Assembly (NCBI GenBank): GCA_001768565.1
Contig: MEOE01000012.1
Coordinates: 51,659-115,658, forward strand
Length of the DNA stretch: 64,000 bases
Direction of reading: 5' to 3'
From: Bacteroidetes bacterium GWF2_33_16
Lineage (GTDB): Bacteria; Bacteroidota; Bacteroidia; Bacteroidales; UBA12077
Numbering within the stretch: position 1 is the stretch's first letter; every line of letters starts with the position of its first letter. Positions 57,260-64,000 of this stretch are shown piece by piece. The notes under the pieces were generated by a model. The model was not told the origin of the DNA. It did no database searches and worked only from the letters and a program-made list of their open reading frames with translations. Made by a program: the position numbers and the translations under genes.

Positions 57260-58927
57260 CTATTGCACTTCAAAATGCTCAGATTGGGTAACTGTTTCCC
57301 CATTATTTTTAATAGCTCTAACTAGAATTACATATCTTCCATCTGAATCTGAGGTGAAGAAATCAAACTCTGAAGTATTATTATTAGATAGTACTAAATT
57401 AGGTAACCACAACAATGTATTCCTTATATCTGGCTTATTTATTGAAATGTAGTCGCCATTAATACTGTTTGAATTTTCTGAAAAAAAGTTATAATTTAAA
57501 AAAATACCAGATTCTGGTAAATTAATTCCTCCATAATCGCCATTTTTAGAGAAAATACTTATGATTCCACCATAAATCATATTTCCCTTAACATATGGAG
57601 CTGTAATAATATCAATATGAGATATTTTTTTCGGAGATATACTCAGTACTTTTTTGTAGTCTGTAATAGCAACCATATCAACTAAAATAAGAGGTTCGTA
57701 AATTAAAAACTCTGATTTACCTCCTGTTATTTTAAAATATTTTTCATCTTTTACTTTTATAATCCTTACATTAAAAGGCAATTCTATAAAACAATCCTCT
57801 ATTGTCGGGAGATCAATATAGCTGTCAGGATATAAAGTTCTTGTTGGCTTACCATAGAATACGTTATCGTATGTTTTAAAGGGCTTATTTATGCGTGAAG
57901 TATCTTGAAAAATGCTTTTGATTTCTTTGTTAACTGCGATTTTATATACAAGTTTCCTTTCCTCTTCTGTAAGCTTAAAGGATGGCGTTTCCATTGAATT
58001 TTTAGATGTACAAAAATCGTTTAAAACCATAATCTTAGGATTAATATCCGGTTTTTTCTGACAACTTATAAAGATGCTGTTTTGTCCATATAAATCAGGC
58101 AATACAAAAACAAAATTCCCCAAAGAATCACTTACTGTAGCCATGAAATCTCTATTGCTACCAATTATTGAAAGGTTTATTTTTATATTAGGCAATTTTA
58201 GGCCTGTTTCTTCATCAATAATTTTACCCGTTATCGAAATTCCTTTATTTTCAAGATTGTAAAGCTCATCAGAACTTATTTCAATTGTAGGCAAAGCTTT
58301 TATATTTATTGCATTAAATGAGAATTCTGGGATAACAGATATGCTAATGCATTTATTTTTAAATTCTCCTGATTCACACTTTATTGATACGCTAACCTTT
58401 TCACGATTAGAATACACTCTCTTATCAGTAGAAATAAGCAATAAAGAGTCATCTTTCGCGTCAATTGACTCGCTGACAGTTTGTGATGGATTATAACTTA
58501 CTAAATCATTCTTATAAGGATTTATAATTTTAAATCTTGTATAATGGTAACTGTTTGGGCCGTTATTCCTCATCACTTTTGTATAAGCCTTAAGATAATA
58601 ATAACCTGTTAGTATATTATCAGGAATAGTAATCTTGCCGGAACAGTATGAATTAATTAGTTTAAATTTTTCGCTAATTACACTTTCGCCATTTGGAGTA
58701 ACTAATTCTACATAGAGAACATTGCTAAAATCACCAAAAGTACTTTTTTCATTATGAATTAAGTTACAAGAAAACAGGATCTCTTCATTAATAACATAGA
58801 TTGTTCTATCGGTAAAAAGCGCAACCTGTTCATTAGATAAATACGACATTACTTGAGCATTCAGATTTGTAATTAAACCTGTTAATACAAGGATTACAAA
58901 GATTATTTTATGTTTTATTTTCCACAT
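57260..58927 (-). CDS. Exported MG2-like protein with carboxypeptidase-regulatory and plug-like segments
   Basis: Signal peptide at residues 1-24 (ending NLNAQ). The N-terminal part has the macroglobulin-2 pattern (ALFTDRTIYVINEEILFSC, then TGYYYLKAYTKVMRN), a second STDKRVYSNREKVSVSI-like strand block, a carboxypeptidase-regulatory part near residue 235 (ITGKIIDEETGLKLPNI), and near residues 415-470 a stretch like a TonB plug domain (ISPKKISHIDIITAP, then YGGIISIFSK). No beta-barrel follows. Length 555 aa is shorter than other Bacteroidota MG2/plug proteins. Last gene of the four-gene minus operon, 1 base after the DUF4249 stop. Function unknown. Confidence 0.75.
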   Translation of the reverse strand: MWKIKHKIIFVILVLTGLITNLNAQVMSYLSNEQVALFTDRTIYVINEEILFSCNLIHNEKSTFGDFSNVLYVELVTPNGESVISEKFKLINSYCSGKITIPDNILTGYYYLKAYTKVMRNNGPNSYHYTRFKIINPYKNDLVSYNPSQTVSESIDAKDDSLLLISTDKRVYSNREKVSVSIKCESGEFKNKCISISVIPEFSFNAINIKALPTIEISSDELYNLENKGISITGKIIDEETGLKLPNIKINLSIIGSNRDFMATVSDSLGNFVFVLPDLYGQNSIFISCQKKPDINPKIMVLNDFCTSKNSMETPSFKLTEEERKLVYKIAVNKEIKSIFQDTSRINKPFKTYDNVFYGKPTRTLYPDSYIDLPTIEDCFIELPFNVRIIKVKDEKYFKITGGKSEFLIYEPLILVDMVAITDYKKVLSISPKKISHIDIITAPYVKGNMIYGGIISIFSKNGDYGGINLPESGIFLNYNFFSENSNSINGDYISINKPDIRNTLLWLPNLVLSNNNTSEFDFFTSDSDGRYVILVRAIKNNGETVTQSEHFEVQ

Positions 58928-58928
58928 A

Positions 58929-60092
58929 CTATAATGGCCAAAAGTCAGGTTTAATATTAATACCTCCCCTACTTAAACAATCCCAGCATTGTAGATTCAT
59001 CTCATAATTTCGTCCTGAAATATCAGTAATATACACATTAACACTCGAATATCGAGGCCAACGTACCGGAATAAAATAAGTGCAATACGTATTATAATCA
59101 AGAGTAAGATTATCCACCCTGGTAATAAATAGCTTTAAAGAATCAACAGATGAAGCCTCAAAGAAACCCAAAACCTCTTTATCGGGATTTGTTATATTAT
59201 GTATATTCCCTTCCACTGAAAAGGGTTGTGTTTCATATAATCCACCCTCATTATTGCTAACTAAACGCAATTGTTCCCAATAATCAAACGCATTTTCGCT
59301 TAAAGCGTGCTGCTTTACTACAAGATAGTATCCGTATGCAAGTCTTGCGGTATGATTATTAACATAATTAAGAGGAAATTTTCGATACATATTCTGACTA
59401 AGATTATTTGTTGACAATGAGAAAATCTCTTTTGAATTTTGGGTTCTCCAACAAACTAATTTTGATGAATCCTCTTCGACATAATGAAAACCTCTGTTGT
59501 CAATTACTGCGCTAAGAATAAACTGGGTATGATATTCCCAAGTTTCTGTTATTTCCCATCGTAAGAATCTGCTGTCATTATCTGTACCACTAAAATCGAC
59601 ATAAAACTGAATACCTTCAGTGGTCTCAAAATTTGGATCTGTATATTCTAATGGAGCGTCTTCCTTTACATAATAAATTGAGTCGAGTTCTGGACATTCT
59701 GGCATTTTATCATAATCTGAAATAAAATTTATTCCATCTGGTGTTATTACATTTAACTGATATGATGTTCCAGGAATCAAAAATTCCTTAGTAATCCAAA
59801 CTCTATAAACTCCATCATTTGTTTCAGTTAAAACAAATTCGTTGCCAAGACCATCAAATATAGTGACCTGACAACCTGTAACAGGGATAAATTCAGGTGC
59901 TGACACGGGTGATGTCAATGAAATTGTTACTGTTTGATATCCTTCCTGATTAGTTATATTTCCTGATATCACGTATTTGGTTTGATCCTTCATATCAATC
60001 TGGGGAACATACGTCTCGATGCATGAAGAATACAACAAAATACCTATTACGAAAATAATATTTACTGTACTATTCCGTGTCATAATTACCAA
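58929..60092 (-). CDS. DUF4249 family outer-membrane lipoprotein
   Basis: Lipoprotein with lipobox LLYSSC (Cys about residue 24). The family marks are the N-terminal YVPQIDMKDQTKYVISGNITN and the repeated strands GCQVTIFDGLGNEFVLTETNDGVYRV. DUF4249 proteins accompany STN/TonB-dependent receptors in Bacteroidota, and this one overlaps the receptor gene by 23 bases (or 14 if the ATG at 60083 is used). A C-terminal QCWDCLSRGG segment near the end is usual for the family. Thought to be a surface partner of the receptor; the substrate is unknown. Confidence 0.88.
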   Translation of the reverse strand: MVIMTRNSTVNIIFVIGILLYSSCIETYVPQIDMKDQTKYVISGNITNQEGYQTVTISLTSPVSAPEFIPVTGCQVTIFDGLGNEFVLTETNDGVYRVWITKEFLIPGTSYQLNVITPDGINFISDYDKMPECPELDSIYYVKEDAPLEYTDPNFETTEGIQFYVDFSGTDNDSRFLRWEITETWEYHTQFILSAVIDNRGFHYVEEDSSKLVCWRTQNSKEIFSLSTNNLSQNMYRKFPLNYVNNHTARLAYGYYLVVKQHALSENAFDYWEQLRLVSNNEGGLYETQPFSVEGNIHNITNPDKEVLGFFEASSVDSLKLFITRVDNLTLDYNTYCTYFIPVRWPRYSSVNVYITDISGRNYEMNLQCWDCLSRGGINIKPDFWPL

Positions 60093-62844
60093 GTTTAAAA
60101 AGCCATGTTATAGTAAAAAATTGAACACCAATAACTGAATATTTGTAACTTTTTATTAATCCGTTTTCTGTTTTAAAATAAACAGAATACGCATTATTTC
60201 TCCCTGTTAAATTATATAAACTAAATATCCATGAGCTATGAATTAGTTTATTCTTTTTTAGATTTCCTTCAATTGTTAAGGACAAATCCATTCTGAAATA
60301 ATCAGGTATTCTGTATTCATTTCTGCTTGAGTAATCAACATATTGTATACCGTTAATATAGTATATCGATGTTGGATATGTAACGGGTCTTCCAGTTTGA
60401 TAATTCAAAACAGAAGCCACACTGACTCTTTTATTAAAATGATAATTAATTACCGTATTTAAAACATGAGGAATATCGAAATTTGAAGGATATGGTTCTC
60501 CTTTGTTTATTTTCTCCCAGGAATTTTCACCATCAACCTCAACAAATGAACGAGAATAAGTATAGGACAACCATCCATCCAGTTTTTTATTACTTCTTTT
60601 TAAATAAAACTCAATACCATAAGATTTTTGTGTTCCCTGAAGAACTTGGGTTTCTATTGATGATGTATTCATAAAATCTGCCCCATCTTTAAATTCAGGG
60701 TAATTATTGGTTGTCTTGTAATATAATTCTAAAGAAGATTCCCAATTACCTTTTGGGATATTTCGAAAAACGCCAACTGAAAATTGATTGCTTCTGGAAG
60801 GATTTATATAATAGTCAGATAATTTCCATTGTGTATTTGGTGCAATGCTAATGGTATTATTTAGCATGAACATATTTTGCTGCATTTGATTAAACGATAC
60901 TTTAACAGATCCTTTGGGATCGGTTTCAATGTTTGCAGCAATTCTAATATCAGGTGAATAATTCCATTTCATAACTTCATTAGATCCAAAAACAATTGAA
61001 TCTACAATATTTTTATTATCACGAGGCAAACCATTTGCATAGGTATTAATCGTTTTAGGACCTACAGGAGCATACACAGAAAACCGCACTCCTGCTGTAA
61101 CAGATAACCATGGAAACATATTATAAATATCTGATAGAAAAACAGCCCCTTCATATCCACTTTCATTACCCAAATTAACTTGATTTATTAGTGACTGATC
61201 TCTATAAGGCTGTATTGAGCCTCTGTTAAGATTATAACGAATTAAACTGACACCATATTCTAAATTATTGTTTTTATTAATTGAATGCTTAAAATCTATT
61301 TTGGCCTCATAATGACCAATATTATATTTGTTCGAATATGCTTTTAATGCTTCCTGCATATCAATGGTTTTATTATTGTAATCAGCCCCAATTAATGTAA
61401 GGCCAACTTGCAATGAAGCACCAATGGTTTTGCTAATATTTAATGAAATACCCTTATTTCCATATTGGAAACTATTAATATCAGATAAAACGAACTTATC
61501 TTCACTGTAATATACGAACAAAGCAACCTGCAATCCTTTATTATAATAATTAAGCGAGGAAGAAAAATCATTAAATGAAGCACTACTGCTACTTATAATA
61601 GGATCATTAATGCGAGACAATATCCAATCTGAATATGTTGTTCTTCCATTTAACAGAAAAGAAAATTTATCATTGATTAGAGGGCCTTCAATGGTCATGT
61701 TTGCAGATACCGGATTGACACCTCCTTGAATACTGTACTTGTTCATATTTCCAGAACGAGTATGAATATCAAAAACCGATGACAGGCGGCCACCAAATTG
61801 AGCTGGAATATGTCCTTTATATATTAAGAAGTCGCTAATAATATCTGAATTAAAAATAGGGAAAAATCCAAATAAATGGGAGGTGTTATAAATTGGTATT
61901 TCATTAATATAAAATGCATTCTGGTCAGAGTTTCCTCCTCTAACATTTAAACCTGCTGATCCCTCTCCTACACTAACTATTCCCGGAAGCATTTCAGAAA
62001 CTTTGAGCAAATCACGTTCGCCCATCATCATTGGCAATTCTTTAATTGCTTTAGGAATTAACTTCTCGAGGCCTGGATCTTTTGTTTTAATATTGGTTTG
62101 CCGATTACCGTACACAACAACTTCATCAATTTCCAAAACAGATTCTTCCATTTCAATTGCAAAACTCCCATCTGAATATACCTCAAAAAAATAACGTTCT
62201 TTCTTCAGACCAACACATTCAAAAATTGCATTATAATTTCCGGGTCTTAAGGAAAGATAAAAATTCCCATTCATATCTGCAATTTTTCCTGTTTTTGTTT
62301 CTTCAATAAACATGGTGGTACCAACTGCTGGAGCCTGGTTTTCTTTAAGTTTTACATACCCTTTTATATTTGCAGTTTTATTAGTAGATTCTCCATTCTC
62401 ATTACCAATAGTAATAGTCTTCTTAGTATTAGCTTGTCTTCCTATTATAAACTTATTTTCATTTTCGGGTAAGTTATTATTTATTTCCAAATTCGAATCA
62501 GATATTAACTCATTTGTTTTATAATCTGGCAATTGAGGTAGTATTTTATTATCTGAAAGAAGTAAAACGAAATCTTCCCATTCTACAATAGTTATATTTT
62601 TTCCCCTAATTGCGTATTCAAGCAATTCTCCAAGACTTGTACTATCAACATCAATAGATATATTTATTTGATCAATCCAAGGCTCATAATAATATATTTT
62701 TAAATTTGTTTTTTGAAATATAATATTACAAAACTCTGGAAAGTAAATATTCTGGGTATGAATTGAAATTTTTTCATCCAGAGGACCTCCTCTTGAAAGC
62801 AATCCAATTAAAACAAAAATCAATATAAACAATCCTTTTTTCAC
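60070..62844 (-). CDS. TonB-dependent receptor with N-terminal STN domain
   Basis: Outer-membrane gated barrel for import of an unidentified ligand. Order: signal peptide (1-20), STN (secretin/TonB short N-terminal) domain (about 25-100, typically contacting an anti-sigma factor), linker, carboxypeptidase-regulatory fold (about 158-235), plug domain beginning EIDEVVVYGNRQ (about 237) with SVGEGSAGLNVRGGNSDQNAFYINEIPIYN and a barrel of about 22 strands to the C-terminal aromatic end. No sigma factor or FecR-like anti-sigma gene is in the window. Its start overlaps the stop of the 228-aa gene by one base and its end overlaps the DUF4249 gene. Length 924 aa. Confidence 0.92.
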   Translation of the reverse strand: MKKGLFILIFVLIGLLSRGGPLDEKISIHTQNIYFPEFCNIIFQKTNLKIYYYEPWIDQINISIDVDSTSLGELLEYAIRGKNITIVEWEDFVLLLSDNKILPQLPDYKTNELISDSNLEINNNLPENENKFIIGRQANTKKTITIGNENGESTNKTANIKGYVKLKENQAPAVGTTMFIEETKTGKIADMNGNFYLSLRPGNYNAIFECVGLKKERYFFEVYSDGSFAIEMEESVLEIDEVVVYGNRQTNIKTKDPGLEKLIPKAIKELPMMMGERDLLKVSEMLPGIVSVGEGSAGLNVRGGNSDQNAFYINEIPIYNTSHLFGFFPIFNSDIISDFLIYKGHIPAQFGGRLSSVFDIHTRSGNMNKYSIQGGVNPVSANMTIEGPLINDKFSFLLNGRTTYSDWILSRINDPIISSSSASFNDFSSSLNYYNKGLQVALFVYYSEDKFVLSDINSFQYGNKGISLNISKTIGASLQVGLTLIGADYNNKTIDMQEALKAYSNKYNIGHYEAKIDFKHSINKNNNLEYGVSLIRYNLNRGSIQPYRDQSLINQVNLGNESGYEGAVFLSDIYNMFPWLSVTAGVRFSVYAPVGPKTINTYANGLPRDNKNIVDSIVFGSNEVMKWNYSPDIRIAANIETDPKGSVKVSFNQMQQNMFMLNNTISIAPNTQWKLSDYYINPSRSNQFSVGVFRNIPKGNWESSLELYYKTTNNYPEFKDGADFMNTSSIETQVLQGTQKSYGIEFYLKRSNKKLDGWLSYTYSRSFVEVDGENSWEKINKGEPYPSNFDIPHVLNTVINYHFNKRVSVASVLNYQTGRPVTYPTSIYYINGIQYVDYSSRNEYRIPDYFRMDLSLTIEGNLKKNKLIHSSWIFSLYNLTGRNNAYSVYFKTENGLIKSYKYSVIGVQFFTITWLFKLGNYDTE

Positions 62845-63530
62845 TATTTTTCACTATTACCACAAAAGTGAATCAACAAAAGCATAGATTCATCGGATGC
62901 CTTTTTTACATTAATTTTTTTATTCTTCATAAATTTTTTAATAGCAATGCGATCTTCTTTCTTAAATAAAGATAAAAAGCTTCTATTATCAGTATATCTA
63001 ATTTTGTTTCCGTTTTTTTCAATAAAAGATTCCCTTTGGGGTGCAGAGTAATAATAAAATGATTCACCCAGGTTAGATCGAAATGCTAACGACTTTTTCC
63101 ATTGATAAAATATCCTTACTGTGCATGTTCCAATAATCTGATAAATAACCTTACTCTCATTGTCTAGAATAAATCTATTGTTTTTTAAAGTAAATTCTTC
63201 AAGCCACGCTTTAGAAACTGCAATTACCATAACTGATCCATTAGGAGTTATATACCTTAATACTAGTTTTTGATTAAAAATATCATAATTCAATTCAAGA
63301 TTATTATAAACTACTCCTTTGATTTTGACTTCCCCTTCTACAAATTCTTCATCAGCAAAAAATTGATGACCTTTTATATTATTTTGCTTTACTAAATTGT
63401 ATAACTCACCATTGTACAACTGAGCATTAACATATTCAGATGCAATATTATTTGTTATTTTCTGAGCAATTAGAATTTTTGAAAAACAAAAAAGAAGAGG
63501 AATGATAATATAAAATTTGAATTTAAGCAT
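62844..63530 (-). CDS. Small exported protein at the head of the TonB operon
   Basis: Signal peptide at residues 1-22 (ending ILIAQ). The mature 206 residues start with a YNGELYNL-like strand and then KGHQFFADEEFVEGEVKIKGVVYNNLELNYDIFNQKLVL, strand-rich; the end is a charged helix (SFLSLFKKEDRIAIKKFMKNKK). I recall this pattern in uncharacterised Bacteroidota proteins beside TonB receptors, but cannot name a family. It probably is periplasmic or surface-facing. First gene of the four-gene operon; -7 candidate TATATTTG at 63554-63547. Confidence 0.75.
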   Translation of the reverse strand: MLKFKFYIIIPLLFCFSKILIAQKITNNIASEYVNAQLYNGELYNLVKQNNIKGHQFFADEEFVEGEVKIKGVVYNNLELNYDIFNQKLVLRYITPNGSVMVIAVSKAWLEEFTLKNNRFILDNESKVIYQIIGTCTVRIFYQWKKSLAFRSNLGESFYYYSAPQRESFIEKNGNKIRYTDNRSFLSLFKKEDRIAIKKFMKNKKINVKKASDESMLLLIHFCGNSEK

Positions 63531-63546
63531 TTATCAATTTAAAAAT

Positions 63547-63554
63547 CAAATATA
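63547..63554 (-). promoter_or_regulatory. Candidate -7 element for the TonB operon
   Basis: Minus strand reads TATATTTG, an exact TAnnTTTG match only 17 bases before the first start codon. No -33 TTG at the expected distance, so tentative. Confidence 0.35.
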
Positions 63555-63692
63555 ATTAATTTTAAATTGATACCTATTTGTTTGAATATTAATAAACCTA
63601 AGATTGGAAGGAATCTTTATTACCTGAAAAACCTCAATTTTTGTCTTGATCCCTGAAAATTTCGATATTGATATTCGACATTTAAATTGAAT

Positions 63693-63724
63693 AAAAAAAG
63701 AGCTCCGATTTCTCGAAGCTCTTT
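63693..63724 (-). terminator. Terminator of the GIY-YIG gene
   Basis: On the minus strand the stem aaagagct / agctcttt, with an inner cga / tcg, ends in a 7-T run (63699-63693). It lies 44 bases after the GIY-YIG stop codon, beyond the nested palindrome. Confidence 0.85.
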
Positions 63725-63767
63725 GTGGTACCACCTGGTCCCGAAAGCTTTCGGGATGAACCAGGGA
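63725..63767. repeat. Nested palindromes between the GIY-YIG gene and its terminator
   Basis: A 10-base palindrome gtggtaccac (63725-63734) is followed by an 18-base perfect palindrome tcccgaaagctttcggga (63739-63756) enclosed by arms cctggt / accagg (63734-63765). The centre resembles the tcccga/tcggga cores at 8394-8411 and 14143-14160, so it may belong to the same class of dispersed element. Confidence 0.65.
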
Positions 63768-64000
63768 CTATTTATAGATCATTAAAAGCTTTTCTGAAAT
63801 TTCCGGATATTTGGGCAGATTCTCAATATACTTCCTCCTTTTCATTTTCTTTAAATGATTCTCAATATACCTAACTTGCTGCCTTGTCTCACATATTATT
63901 AAATGAAAAACTTCCCAATCTGAGGATTTTGAAGTATAACAACCTTTAAAGAAACCAGAATTATGCTGAATTAAGCGCTGATTGAGATTTTCGGTTTCCC
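63768..64000 (-). CDS. GIY-YIG nuclease-family protein (N-terminus beyond window)
   Basis: An open frame reads from the right edge to a TAG at 63768-63770, giving the last 76 residues. It includes ENLNQRLIQHNSGFFKGCYT, SSDWEVFHLIICETRQQVRY, and the C-terminal block IENHLKKMKRRKYIENL followed by KYPEISEKLLMIYK. The last block is typical of the Bacteroidota GIY-YIG family in which a HxKKMKxxKYIENLKKYPE segment ends the protein. The GIY and YIG strands and the catalytic Arg lie outside the window. It may act as a homing-type or repair nuclease; role unknown. Confidence 0.78.
   Translation of the reverse strand, partial: ETENLNQRLIQHNSGFFKGCYTSKSSDWEVFHLIICETRQQVRYIENHLKKMKRRKYIENLPKYPEISEKLLMIYK

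Noticed and set aside
63725..63740. TGGTACCACC resembles a T-box antiterminator sequence.
   Set aside because: It follows the stop of a nuclease gene and precedes a plain terminator; no specifier loop or tRNA-synthetase or amino-acid gene lies downstream. The likeness comes from a simple palindrome.

Overview
The window looks like chromosomal DNA from an AT-rich member of the Bacteroidota, probably an anaerobic or facultative marine-type Bacteroidales/Marinilabiliales relative (inference). The support is a type III glutamine synthetase, an STN-type TonB-dependent receptor with a DUF4249 lipoprotein, DUF4294, DUF2851 and DUF3109 proteins, an OmpA protein with the domain order of the type IX secretion protein PorE, and promoters of the TTTG-N19/21-TAnnTTTG kind with almost no Shine-Dalgarno sequences. 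I see no rRNA, tRNA, CRISPR array, prophage or insertion sequence; this was judged by eye, without a covariance-model search.

Layout. 1-7.4 kb (mostly +): the 3' part of an RluD-type pseudouridine synthase, a Blc-like lipocalin, a free-standing NUMOD4/HNH/HTH protein, a small outer-membrane protein, then a translationally coupled trio of D-Ala-D-Ala ligase, a molybdopterin oxidoreductase and a fused ferredoxin/membrane anchor. 7.4-14.1 kb (+): the most accessory-looking part, with poorly known small proteins, a membrane-anchored AraC-type regulator, a TraB-like protein, a methyltransferase, a PQQ-type propeller protein and a putative HExxH protein. 14.2-18.6 kb (-): gcvP, then an MBL hydrolase behind pcm. 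18.8-25.1 kb (mixed): an unusual Gfo/Idh-like protein with a sugar-phosphate transferase, thpR, elbB, a DUF4294 protein, and a + strand cluster of a ferredoxin-CDGSH protein, a YbaN-like protein and a LysO lysine exporter split into two genes. 25.2-31.8 kb: arginine deiminase, small envelope proteins behind sucC, an RNA methyltransferase, a TPR lipoprotein and a deoxynucleoside kinase.

31.9-51.0 kb is a long minus-strand housekeeping stretch: S9 peptidase, rpsO-pnp, a K+ channel with DUF2851, purM-prfA-pyrF, the PorE-like OmpA protein, glnN, an M20 dipeptidase, a DUF3109 protein and gpmI. 51.5-57.2 kb (+) holds a POT-family peptide transporter behind a 540-base region with an attenuator-like structure, then a LolA-like protein paired with a large BNR-repeat protein. 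57.3-63.5 kb (-) is a tight four-gene outer-membrane operon: a small exported protein, the STN/TonB receptor, a DUF4249 lipoprotein and an MG2-like protein with a plug-like segment. The window ends inside a GIY-YIG nuclease gene on the minus strand, followed by a nested palindrome and a terminator.

Most of the window is ordinary core genome. The points most worth a second look are the attenuator-like leader before the peptide transporter, the four-gene TonB operon, the ddl/molybdo-enzyme coupling, the split LysO, the Gfo/Idh protein without its EKP motif, and the dispersed palindromes at gene ends.
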